Assembly (NCBI GenBank): GCA_934489945.1
Contig: CAKSSY010000051.1
Coordinates: 1-13,222 of the forward strand
Source: an uncultured Eubacteriales bacterium
GTDB taxonomy: Bacteria; Bacillota; Clostridia; Oscillospirales; CAG-272
Direction of reading: 5' to 3'
Length of the DNA stretch: 13,222 bases
Part shown: positions 1 to 6,688 of the stretch, piece by piece
Layout of the letters: each line of letters starts with the position of its first letter
Position numbering within the stretch: the first letter of the stretch is position 1
Program-made: the position numbers and the translations under genes
The notes under the pieces: generated by a model
Databases searched by the model: none
What the model was told of the DNA's origin: nothing
What the model saw: the letters and a program-made list of their open reading frames with translations, nothing else

Positions 1-1955
1 CTGTTGTCCGGAAGCGTTTTGGTTTTGAGCTTCATGTTGCCGTTATAGGTGCACTCCGTCCGATTGCCGTTGGCATCCGTATGTGCGATCTGCTGATGGT
101 TGGCATCGTATTCATTGGTGATGATACATCCCTGACTGTCCGTCACCTTTGTTACGTTACCGGCACGGTCATATTCATAGCTCGTTCTGCCGTTATCCGG
201 GTCGATCTGCGCCGTCATCTGTCCGATGGCGTTATATTCGTACCGCGTCCGGTGATTCAGGGAGTCGGTCACGGACATCAACAATCCGTTCTCATATTCA
301 TACCGGACCGCTTTGCGCTCTCCGACCTTCACGCTTTCCGGCATCCCGTTTTCGTCGTAGGTGTATGTCGTCACCGTTCCGCGGAGGTCTGTATGGCTTA
401 CCTTCTGATTCCGTTCGTTATACACGAAGGTCTCTTTGCCTCCGTTCGGATAGACAAGACTTGTCAGGTTTCCGTTTCGGTCATAGGTACAGATTGTCTT
501 GTTTCCGTTTTTGCCGACAATCACGGTCGGCTTATTCCGGGCATCATAGGTCTTTCTGACCGCATTTCCCTTGGCATCGGTCTCGGCGGTCATGTTACAG
601 TTTTCGTCATAGCTGTACGTCTGCGAATTTCCGTTTTCATCGGTGTACTTCACAAGAAGTCCGTCCTTATTGTATTCACGCACGCTCAGCTTGCCGTTAC
701 GGTCGGTGGTTTCTCTTTTGCCGTTGTCAAAATAGGTAAAGGTCGAAACGGCATCGGTTTCGCCGGATTTCTGCCGGATGACTCTGCCTTTGCTGTCGTA
801 TGTGTCGGTGAAGAAGCACACGCCGGTACTGTCGGTGCCGGTCAACACTCGTCCTGCTTCATCGTAGGTATAACGCAGGCTGTTCCCGTTTACGTCGGTG
901 ACACAGGTCAGGCAATTTTTCCAATAGCAGAAGTTTACGGTGCGTTCGTTTTCATCACAGATCTGTGTAAGCCGTCCTTCTCCGTTCTTTTGCAGGAAGA
1001 GCTTTTTGCCAGTGATGCCATCGGTTACAATGACAAGTCCCTCGCGATATTCCAACCGTGTCTCAAAGCCGAAATGGTCAACAATCCTGACCAGCCGACC
1101 GCGTGCGTCATAATATTCGGTATGCTCCGCGTTACAGTCCACGCGATAGGGGGTCTCCGCGTCGGAGGGGACAACGGTAAGAACATATCCGGACTTCCCG
1201 GGTGAGGTACAACGGAACAGATTACAGTCATCTTCCGATACCGCATATTGGTGATACACGGCGGGACTCCGGTAAATTTTTATCTCGTCGGTGCCTCCGA
1301 CCAGTTTCTTTTCAAAGCTGTGGGACCATCCGATGCCGAGCTCTCCCTGCACCAGGTGCGAGGAGTCGTAGTCGATACTGAATGCGATTTCCGAACCGCC
1401 GAAGAGGTGAATCGGCGTGTTATGGATGGTATGAGCACCGCTGTAAGTGTCGATCGGGTCCTGGAATTTGGTCTTGTCCGATGTATTCGGTGCCGGTTCT
1501 TCATGCGGTATGGTGGGGTCCGGCACGGTGGTTTTGTCGGTGGTCGAACTGGAACTGCCGCCCGGCTTGGGATTTGGCACATTGGGGTAGGTGCCGTCGG
1601 TGGTCGAACTGGAACTGCCGCCCGGCTTGGGATTTGGCACATTGGGGTAGGTGCCGTCGGTGGTCGAACTGGAACTGCCACCCGGTTTGGGATCGGGCAC
1701 ATTGGGGTAGGTGCCGTCGGTGGTTTTGTCGATGGTGGAACCGGAACTGCCACCCGGTTTGGGATCGGGCACCTCGGGCTGATAAGGGTTCTCATCGGTC
1801 GGGTCGGGGGTCGGAACGACCGGTTGACAGGATGAACTGCAATAGGCGACCGGGGTGGCGATGGCGGTATATATGCCGCTCTGTACGGCTTTGGCGTCGG
1901 AGGTGGTTTCGGTTCCGTATTCTCCGTTGTCAAAGCAATCAAAAGTGTTGTTCAT
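1..1955 (-). CDS. RHS/YD-repeat surface or polymorphic-toxin-like protein, C-terminus beyond window
   Basis: The minus frame from ATG 1953-1955 stays open to base 1 (651 codons), so the C-terminus is missing. AAAGGAAG lies 6-7 nt before the ATG. Residues 1-50 form a short head without a hydrophobic signal peptide but with Cys7, Cys39 and Cys43. Residues 51-165 are a Pro/Gly/Ser/Thr linker containing 20-residue tandem repeats. Residues about 168-240 (YSGAHTIHNTPIHLFGGSEI, then LGIGWSHSFEKKL) resemble the DUF6531 entry domain of RHS proteins. From about 280 on there are many YD-type repeats, such as YTYDEAGRVLTGTD, YSYDENCNMTAETD, YEYNAIGQMTAQID and YEYDRAGNVTKVTD. RHS proteins form a beta-cocoon shell that usually encloses a variable C-terminal toxin or adhesin. 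Whether a toxin exists here cannot be seen. Head and leader are identical to those of the Big2 protein starting at 6554. RHS assignment is firm; the export route is unknown. Confidence 0.93.
   Translation of the reverse strand, partial: MNNTFDCFDNGEYGTETTSDAKAVQSGIYTAIATPVAYCSSSCQPVVPTPDPTDENPYQPEVPDPKPGGSSGSTIDKTTDGTYPNVPDPKPGGSSSSTTDGTYPNVPNPKPGGSSSSTTDGTYPNVPNPKPGGSSSSTTDKTTVPDPTIPHEEPAPNTSDKTKFQDPIDTYSGAHTIHNTPIHLFGGSEIAFSIDYDSSHLVQGELGIGWSHSFEKKLVGGTDEIKIYRSPAVYHQYAVSEDDCNLFRCTSPGKSGYVLTVVPSDAETPYRVDCNAEHTEYYDARGRLVRIVDHFGFETRLEYREGLVIVTDGITGKKLFLQKNGEGRLTQICDENERTVNFCYWKNCLTCVTDVNGNSLRYTYDEAGRVLTGTDSTGVCFFTDTYDSKGRVIRQKSGETDAVSTFTYFDNGKRETTDRNGKLSVREYNKDGLLVKYTDENGNSQTYSYDENCNMTAETDAKGNAVRKTYDARNKPTVIVGKNGNKTICTYDRNGNLTSLVYPNGGKETFVYNERNQKVSHTDLRGTVTTYTYDENGMPESVKVGERKAVRYEYENGLLMSVTDSLNHRTRYEYNAIGQMTAQIDPDNGRTSYEYDRAGNVTKVTDSQGCIITNEYDANHQQIAHTDANGNRTECTYNGNMKLKTKTLPDN
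1536..1757 (-). repeat. 60-bp tandem repeats coding a P/G/S/T linker
   Basis: Two 60-bp units (1566-1625 and 1626-1685) differ at one base only. A 72-bp variant (1686-1757) and a half unit (1536-1565) flank them. Each 60-bp unit codes PGGSSSSTTDGTYPNVPNPK. The period is a multiple of three, so unit loss or gain keeps the frame. The Big2 gene has diverged 66-bp relatives of the same unit at about 6137-6280. Confidence 0.95.
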
Positions 1956-2089
1956 GATTTTCTTCCTTTCTGTCGGGTTTTTCGTTTACCCGCGCTTTTG
2001 TTTTTTGGGGCGGGGATTGGTATTTCTTCCGCCCCGTTCGAGATTGTAACAGCGAACATGGACAGAATTTGTCCACAAAAAAAGAATTG
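1696..2089 (-). repeat. Duplicated N-terminal module plus leader, copy A
   Basis: These 394 bp are identical, base for base as read, to 6295-6688 (constant offset 4599). The block codes the first 86 residues of the RHS protein and includes the ribosome site and 134 bp of leader. The left limit falls in the tandem-repeat linker. The right limit falls in the stem of the leader hairpin. Copy A continues into the 75-bp block 2095-2169, whose partner lies at 7544-7621 beyond an inserted remnant. Confidence 0.96.
1956..2089 (-). promoter_or_regulatory. Structured mRNA leader with inverted repeats (copy A)
   Basis: On the RHS mRNA side this stretch holds three inverted repeats. A 7-bp perfect stem GGGGCGG/CCGCCCC lies at 2007-2013 and 2029-2035. 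CGGGT/ACCCG lies just before the ribosome site, at about 1975-1994. A 17-bp near-palindrome TGGACAGAATTTGTCCA (one mismatch) lies at 2059-2075. GTTCG and CGAAC half-sites also flank a possible extended -10 (TGTTACAAT on the minus strand, -10 at 2043-2048), which lacks a convincing -35. The whole leader is repeated unchanged before the Big2 gene (6555-6688). A weak internal promoter or an operator is possible but not shown. Confidence 0.45.
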
Positions 2090-2108
2090 CCTATGGCAAT
2101 TCTTTTTT
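2078..2108 (-). terminator. Intrinsic-terminator-like hairpin inside the RHS leader (possible attenuator)
   Basis: AAAAAAGAATTGCC (2078-2091) and GGCAATTCTTTTTT (2095-2108) form a perfect 14-bp stem with a 3-nt loop. Read on either strand it ends in a run of T. On the minus strand it lies downstream of the promoter at 2172-2200 and upstream of the RHS start codon, so it could stop or attenuate the transcript. The Big2 locus has the two halves split apart (6676-6688 and 7544-7558). Confidence 0.75.
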
Positions 2109-2169
2109 GATAAGGATATTGAAAAAACAGAACAGGAACATCCAACCGATCTTTTGATATTAGTCCTCA
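2095..2169. repeat. 75-bp repeat, copy A
   Basis: This block matches 7544-7621 except for three single-base indels, in a T run, an A run and CCAACC versus CCGAACC. It begins with the right half of the leader hairpin and ends next to the -10 box of the RHS promoter. In the other copy the same end coincides with the stop codon of the glycoside hydrolase gene. Confidence 0.92.
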
Positions 2170-2171
2170 CC

Positions 2172-2200
2172 AATATAGCATAGTTTGGCAGAATTGGCAA
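2172..2200 (-). promoter_or_regulatory. Sigma-A promoter for the RHS gene
   Basis: On the minus strand TTGCCA (2195-2200), a 17-bp spacer and TATATT (2172-2177) form a near-consensus promoter with an extended -10 (TGC before TATATT). The start would be near 2165, giving a leader of about 210 nt. The sequence between this promoter and the divergent one at 2318-2346 contains two CTTGACA boxes (2211-2217 and 2232-2238) exactly 21 bp apart. Confidence 0.75.
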
Positions 2201-2317
2201 GCACTTTTTTCTTGACAACTTTCGACCGTTACTTGACATAAAAATCGCGGCATTTTCACGAAAAAAGCCGCAAAATTTGGAGACAATATAATGCTTTTAC
2301 AAATTTTTCCTGCCCCG

Positions 2318-2346
2318 TTGACATTTTTTAGAAAATGCAATATAAT
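2318..2346 (+). promoter_or_regulatory. Consensus sigma-A promoter for the BspA-like lipoprotein
   Basis: TTGACA (2318-2323), a 17-bp spacer and TATAAT (2341-2346) match the consensus at all twelve positions. Transcription should start near 2353, leaving a leader of about 105 nt before the lipoprotein start at 2459. Confidence 0.9.
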
Positions 2347-2458
2347 AAAGACACCGTATTTCTTGTCATGGCATTCGCAAGCCAATTTCCCGGCAAGACC
2401 ACCTTGTGGCAAAACCGCCCTTTCGCGTTACTGAAAATTGCACATGAAGGAGACATCC

Positions 2459-4210
2459 ATGAAAAAATATGCTTTCTGTCTGACCGTTTTGTTCACCCTT
2501 CTGCTTCTTTTCAATCTGTGTGCCTGTGGGAAAACATCCGCCGACAGCACCGAATATCCGACCGTCACTGAGCCGCCGACCGAGACTGTGCCACCCGTCC
2601 CTGAGACTCCCGCATCGGAATTCCTGTGTGAAGAAAACGACGACGGCGGGATCACCGTTCTCAAATACAAGGGCAGTGACAAAAATATCGTTATCCCCGC
2701 TATAATCAACGGCAAGCCCGTCACCGCAATCGGAAAGACCGATGTCGTTTTTCCCGATGCTGTCTCGATTGCCATGCCGGATACGGTCAGAGAGATCCGT
2801 GACAAAGCCTTTGCCCAATCCGCCGACCTTACGTCCGTTGTCTTATCCAAGTCTTTGACAAAGATTGGTCAAGAGGCTTTCCGGGGGTGCAGCTCCCTTT
2901 CGGACGTGACGCTTCCGGATTCCTTAACCTATTTGGGTGCCTTTTCTTTTTCCGACTGTTCCGCGCTTCGCTCGATCTCCCTTCCGCAAAATCTGTCTGA
3001 AGTGAACAATTATGCCTTTTATCACAGCGGATTGGAAACCGTTTCTTTTCGGGAAGGGCTCCAGATTATCCGCAAATGTGCTTTTGGGGGCACGCCTTTG
3101 AAGAAAATCCTGTTGCCCGATTCCGTAAAAGAGATCCAATTATCTGCCTTTGACTCCTGTACGGAACTGGAAACCATAACCTTCGGCAAGGGGCTGGAAA
3201 AGATAGGGACAAAAGCGTTCTTCAAAAACATCAAACTCACCGAAATCGCGCTTCCGGCATCGTTGACAACCGTCTTTGATACCGCTTTTGAGCAGTGTAC
3301 GGCATTGAAACGCATAATGTTTGAAGGCAACGCGCCCACCGTCGTTGGGGACTTCCCCAATCCGGATCCGCTCTTCACTCGGGATTATACCGTTTGTTAT
3401 CGAAGTACTGCCCAAGGCTTTACCTATCCCGAATGGCAAGGATTCCGCACCGAAATTACGGACGTCGACACCGACTCTCCACTCATGGCAAATTCCATTT
3501 GCACCGAGGGAAATTATGAGTATTTTCTCCGCGGCGGCGGAACGGTGATCTTCCGCTATCACGGCACGGAAACCGATGCCGTCATTCCCGCCACACTCGG
3601 CGGCAAAATGGTCATTGGGATCGGTAACAGCGCGTTTTTGGCAAAGGAAACGCTCGTCTCGGTCGAAATGCCGGACACCGTTACTTCCATTGGCAGTAAC
3701 GCCTTTGAAAACTGTCAGAATCTGACCTCGGTCAAATTTTCGTCAAGTCTGGAAAGTCTCGGCAGCAAGGCATTTTCCTGCTGTGTCAACTTGTCCGATC
3801 CTCAACTTCCGGATACGCTCTGCGTGATTGGCACGATGGCGTTTGCCTATTGTCGTAGCCTGAAGGATCTCTGTATTCCCGCAGCGGTCAAAACGCTGGA
3901 ACCTTCTACCTTCTACTTTTCCACGGTTCAGACAGTGGATTTTGCAAAGAACAGCCGCTTGGAAACCATCTTCCCGTCTGCCTTCGCCGAAAGCGATCTT
4001 CGGGAGATCACCGTTCCCGCATCGGTCAAAAGTGTAACCGAATCGTCTTTTGACTACTGCCCAATGCTTCAATTTGTGTACTTTGAGGGCGACGCGCCGG
4101 CGGATTTCGGCACGAAAGCCTACGGTGTGACCTTCTTCATCTTTTACCATCAGGATGCCAAAGGCTTTACCTCGCCCGAATGGAACGGACACAAAACAGA
4201 GATATGGTAA
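2459..4210 (+). CDS. BspA-like leucine-rich-repeat lipoprotein
   Basis: The product is 583 aa. I start at ATG 2459 rather than 2438 because AAGGAG (2447-2452) sits 6 nt before it and the protein then opens with a classical lipoprotein signal: MKKY, a hydrophobic core, and lipobox LCAC with Cys23 as the lipidated residue. A Pro/Thr-rich tether (about 30-52) follows. Two homologous halves (about 55-335 and 352-583) each contain LRR_5/BspA repeats of the form I..xAFxxCxxLxxVxLPxSLxxIG. Each half ends in a similar cap: GFTYPEWQGFRTEI, then GFTSPEWNGHKTEI. The protein is therefore an internal duplication. It should be anchored outside the membrane. BspA-type LRR proteins of other bacteria act in adhesion or host binding, but the ligand here is unknown. 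It is monocistronic, convergent with the Big2 gene, and its hairpin terminator begins 7 nt after the stop. Confidence 0.93.
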   Translation: MKKYAFCLTVLFTLLLLFNLCACGKTSADSTEYPTVTEPPTETVPPVPETPASEFLCEENDDGGITVLKYKGSDKNIVIPAIINGKPVTAIGKTDVVFPDAVSIAMPDTVREIRDKAFAQSADLTSVVLSKSLTKIGQEAFRGCSSLSDVTLPDSLTYLGAFSFSDCSALRSISLPQNLSEVNNYAFYHSGLETVSFREGLQIIRKCAFGGTPLKKILLPDSVKEIQLSAFDSCTELETITFGKGLEKIGTKAFFKNIKLTEIALPASLTTVFDTAFEQCTALKRIMFEGNAPTVVGDFPNPDPLFTRDYTVCYRSTAQGFTYPEWQGFRTEITDVDTDSPLMANSICTEGNYEYFLRGGGTVIFRYHGTETDAVIPATLGGKMVIGIGNSAFLAKETLVSVEMPDTVTSIGSNAFENCQNLTSVKFSSSLESLGSKAFSCCVNLSDPQLPDTLCVIGTMAFAYCRSLKDLCIPAAVKTLEPSTFYFSTVQTVDFAKNSRLETIFPSAFAESDLREITVPASVKSVTESSFDYCPMLQFVYFEGDAPADFGTKAYGVTFFIFYHQDAKGFTSPEWNGHKTEIW

Positions 4211-4217
4211 GTTTTAT

Positions 4218-4256
4218 GGGGGTGTAAAAAACTCATTTTGAGTTTTTTACACCCCC
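4218..4256 (+). terminator. Bidirectional terminator after the lipoprotein gene
   Basis: A perfect 18-bp stem (4218-4235 with 4239-4256) and a TTT loop carry six A and six T inside the stem, so it can serve both the lipoprotein and the convergent Big2 gene. It is the first of the four hairpins of the repeat element 4218-4408. Confidence 0.85.
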
Positions 4257-4408
4257 GACGACGTTGGTCTTCGGCGGCTTTCAGCCGCCGTTTTGCCACC
4301 AAGAAAGTCGGAAAAACAAAGTCACAAAGGCAAAAACGACCAAGATCGCCTCCAAAATCCCGGACGGGATTTTGGAGGCACTGTTAAAAACATCGAGTTT
4401 TTTAACAG
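4218..4408. repeat. Four-hairpin dispersed element, copy 1
   Basis: Four inverted repeats follow each other. They are 4218-4256 (18-bp stem), 4272-4290 (CGGCGGCT/AGCCGCCG), 4348-4379 (14-bp stem, GGAC loop) and 4381-4408 (CTGTTAAAAA with TTTTTAACAG). The order and the spacer text match 12409-12607. The two ends of the element resemble each other in inverted orientation (GTAAAAAACTC at the start, GAGTTTTTTAACAG at the end), as in miniature inverted-repeat elements. It lies between convergent genes. Confidence 0.85.
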
Positions 4409-4419
4409 CTCCACTTAAA

Positions 4420-5814
4420 TTAAGACTCAAGAAATTCCGCCATGGTGATTTCCCGACCACCCGCCATAAAACTGGCGTTGAAGTTCTTTTCATCTTTCAC
4501 TCTATTAAAGATCAAACAATCCATTTCGGATGCTCTATAGTCCTTAAACGTATTATTTGATTTGTAAAGAAAATCATTAAATATATTTATCCAATCGAGC
4601 AAGTCTTTTATGTCTGTTGCACCAGCAAGAGTATTCCATGCAAACGCATCAAAGGAACGAAAAACACCATTCTGTAAGTCGTTTTCCATTGCTCCTGCAT
4701 AAAACATATATTTATAGGAATTTTGACTCAGTGACACAACGTCAATGCCGGCTATCTTAATACTGAAAATTTTGCTGACTACATCGGAAAAAATTTTTGA
4801 CAACGCATTTTTTATCAGATTCTCTGTATCATAAACAGGGTGCTCACCAAACAAAACTTCTGCATCTGTGAGAAAGTCTATTCGACCCTCTGAAGATACA
4901 CTGTTCGGATAATCATGTCGGCTTACCTCGCCGTTGTCAATCAAAATCATTTTTGGCATTTCGCCGTATATTTCACGATAAAGACGATCCTTAAAGAGTA
5001 GCATATCACCAAGCGATTCTCTAGGTTCGTTTTGATATCCTCCTCTTACATAGTATTCAACACCGAGCGGATCCAACAAATACAAGAATGCAAGTTGTTT
5101 TTCATTGAATTTCTGCAAAATGTTCTGAGCATATCGCTTCTCACTTGGATTTAATCGCTCATCATTGATATTGTGTATATCCCCTCCTGTACGGAGATTT
5201 GAGTCTGACAGATCACATCCGATGTTTAACCAAGTCTTTTCATCTACCCACACCATCCTGTCTTCGTCATAGTATTCGGCGAAATGGACTTCAAACAGCT
5301 TCGACTGAGTTCTAATTACTCTAACCATGGGTCTTAAATCAACTGATACTTCGCAGGTTGTTTTAATATGGTGGTTTGTCTTAAGTATTGCGAATACTTT
5401 TGTCTTGCCGTCGTTATGAGGTATGACCAATCCCGTTTGATCCACCGTTGCAATACTCGGATCATCTGATTTCCATATGATGGATTTGTTTGTTGCGTAA
5501 ATCGGCTGAACCTCTGCCTGAAGCAATACAGGCTCATCGTTCTCACTGGTGAAAGAAATCTTTTCCGGGTATAAAGCAATTCTTTTCGCCGGATAGGATT
5601 CCTGAACTTCGATTTCGCAACTGCCAATCTTTCCGCTGTCATCCCATGCTGTTGCATAAATTATGGCGGTTCCTGCTTTCCATGCAGTCACCTTTTGTCT
5701 TATGCTATCGACTGTTACAATATCGGTATTACTGCTTGTCCAAGTCAGATTTTTTTGAGTTGCGTTGTCCGGTTTCACTGTAGCGATTAACTCCGCGCTT
5801 TCACCGATAATCAT
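4420..5814 (-). CDS. Big2-domain surface protein, distal part after frame break
   Basis: This 464-codon frame continues the protein started at 6554. Its first codons (MIIGESAELIATVKPDN) are the middle of a Big2 immunoglobulin-like domain whose first strand (ITSIKIEPTSKK) is coded in the preceding frame, so ATG 5812-5814 is probably not a native start. Residues about 1-71 finish Big2 domain 2 and about 76-158 form Big2 domain 3 (ALYPEKISF to CEVSVD). Residues 160-464 are a C-terminal region I do not recognise. It has no membrane segment or cysteine motif and is rich in Asn, Asp and aromatic residues. The DNA of this end is markedly AT-rich: 4561-4620 has 16 G/C in 60 bases, against 38 in 60 at 1561-1620. 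This suggests a separately acquired tip module. Big2 domains usually form extracellular stalks. Function of the tip is unknown. Confidence 0.8.
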   Translation of the reverse strand: MIIGESAELIATVKPDNATQKNLTWTSSNTDIVTVDSIRQKVTAWKAGTAIIYATAWDDSGKIGSCEIEVQESYPAKRIALYPEKISFTSENDEPVLLQAEVQPIYATNKSIIWKSDDPSIATVDQTGLVIPHNDGKTKVFAILKTNHHIKTTCEVSVDLRPMVRVIRTQSKLFEVHFAEYYDEDRMVWVDEKTWLNIGCDLSDSNLRTGGDIHNINDERLNPSEKRYAQNILQKFNEKQLAFLYLLDPLGVEYYVRGGYQNEPRESLGDMLLFKDRLYREIYGEMPKMILIDNGEVSRHDYPNSVSSEGRIDFLTDAEVLFGEHPVYDTENLIKNALSKIFSDVVSKIFSIKIAGIDVVSLSQNSYKYMFYAGAMENDLQNGVFRSFDAFAWNTLAGATDIKDLLDWINIFNDFLYKSNNTFKDYRASEMDCLIFNRVKDEKNFNASFMAGGREITMAEFLES

Positions 5815-5820
5815 TTTTTT
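5811..5820 (-). other. Frame break at A7 homopolymer, TGA/ATG overlap
   Basis: On the minus strand TCA AAA AAA TGA ends the first frame and ATG ATT opens the second, overlapping as ATGA. The heptamer A AAA AAA in the incoming frame is a possible -1 slip site, and the shift yields S-K-K-M-I-I-G with an intact Big2 fold. A one-base indel in the run would do the same permanently. No stimulatory stem-loop was looked for quantitatively. Confidence 0.8.
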
Positions 5821-6554
5821 GAAGTCGGCTCAATCTTGATAGAGGTAATCGGAATACCAGGAATTACCGTTACATCACAACTGACGTTTATGCCGCTGCC
5901 GTCATTTGCAGTGGCTGTAATGGTTGCTGTGCCAATGCCTTTGGTAAACACAAGTCCGCATAACGTGGAGACAACATTCGGATTGCTGCTACTCCAATTC
6001 AAAGATGAATCCGTTACATTTGCTGGATAAACATCTGCATGTAAAATCGTATTTTTGTACATTTCCAAAGTGAGATTCGTTTCACTTAACACAATAGAAT
6101 TGACCTTTACCGTCGGTTTTGCCGTTGTCGTGTTCGTAGTCGAGCCGCCCGTGGGATTTGGGTCGGAGACTCCGGGGTGGGTTCCTCCACTCGTAGTACT
6201 TGATGTCGAGCCGCCTGTCGGATTAGGGTCGGAAACACTCGGATAAGTTCCTCCGCTCGTACTGTTTGACGATGAGCCGCCCGGCTTGGGATTTGGCACA
6301 TTGGGGTAGGTGCCGTCGGTGGTTTTGTCGATGGTGGAACCGGAACTGCCACCCGGTTTGGGATCGGGCACCTCGGGCTGATAAGGGTTCTCATCGGTCG
6401 GGTCGGGGGTCGGAACGACCGGTTGACAGGATGAACTGCAATAGGCGACCGGGGTGGCGATGGCGGTATATATGCCGCTCTGTACGGCTTTGGCGTCGGA
6501 GGTGGTTTCGGTTCCGTATTCTCCGTTGTCAAAGCAATCAAAAGTGTTGTTCAT
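5811..6554 (-). CDS. Big2-domain surface protein, proximal part (head, linker, Big2)
   Basis: The frame has 247 codons from ATG 6552-6554, with the same AAAGGAAG ribosome site as the RHS gene. Residues 1-86 are identical to the RHS protein, including Cys7, Cys39 and Cys43, and there is no signal peptide. Residues 87-148 are a P/G/S/T linker of 22-residue units (GTYPSVSDPNPTGGS and GTHPGVSDPNPTGGS), diverged relatives of the RHS linker. Residues about 150-230 are Big2 domain 1. Residues 236-247 start Big2 domain 2, then TGA follows a run of seven A. One more A, or a -1 shift, joins it to the next frame in the middle of the same domain, giving about 711 aa in total. The gene is either a slip-prone single gene, a pseudogene, or a sequencing artefact at a homopolymer. 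No promoter of its own is evident. The GH20 gene lies upstream on the same strand. Confidence 0.85.
   Translation of the reverse strand: MNNTFDCFDNGEYGTETTSDAKAVQSGIYTAIATPVAYCSSSCQPVVPTPDPTDENPYQPEVPDPKPGGSSGSTIDKTTDGTYPNVPNPKPGGSSSNSTSGGTYPSVSDPNPTGGSTSSTTSGGTHPGVSDPNPTGGSTTNTTTAKPTVKVNSIVLSETNLTLEMYKNTILHADVYPANVTDSSLNWSSSNPNVVSTLCGLVFTKGIGTATITATANDGSGINVSCDVTVIPGIPITSIKIEPTSKK
6137..6280 (-). repeat. 66-bp diverged tandem repeats in Big2 linker
   Basis: Units beginning GTTCCTCC at 6181 and 6247 on the plus strand have a period of 66 bp and code 22-residue G/T/P/S units. They belong to the same family as the 60-bp RHS linker units but differ in sequence. They mark the point where the two proteins stop being identical. 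Confidence 0.8.
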
Positions 6555-6688
6555 GATTTTCTTCCTTTCTGTCGGGTTTTTCGTTTACCCGCGCTTTTGT
6601 TTTTTGGGGCGGGGATTGGTATTTCTTCCGCCCCGTTCGAGATTGTAACAGCGAACATGGACAGAATTTGTCCACAAAAAAAGAATTG
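6295..6688 (-). repeat. Duplicated N-terminal module plus leader, copy B
   Basis: Identical to 1696-2089. Just left of it, 6276-6299 resembles the second 60-bp unit of the RHS linker (NPK variant) rather than the aligned unit, as expected if recombination used the tandem repeats. To the right the identity stops abruptly inside the stem of the leader hairpin, where the recombinase remnant begins. Confidence 0.95.

Noticed and set aside
81..1205. Long plus-strand open frame of 374 codons opposite the RHS gene
   Set aside because: It is the antisense of YD repeats, lacks a ribosome site and resembles no family. The minus frame gives clear RHS motifs throughout.
1536..1757. Regular 60-bp spacing considered as a CRISPR array
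   Set aside because: The units are contiguous without unique spacers, code an in-frame peptide repeat and have no cas genes nearby.
1280..1942. Proline-rich minus frame of 220 codons, repeated in part at 6107-6541
   Set aside because: It is a +1 shadow of the repeat linker in the RHS and Big2 genes. Its repetition only reflects the DNA duplication.
2287..2292. A second TATAAT upstream of the lipoprotein gene
   Set aside because: No -35 or extended -10 is found at the right distance, while 2318-2346 matches consensus fully.
6597..6688. Start of the recombinase frame at ATG 6597
   Set aside because: These codons are the antisense of the duplicated leader, also present at 1998 without any recombinase. 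The native recombinase part begins at about 6689.
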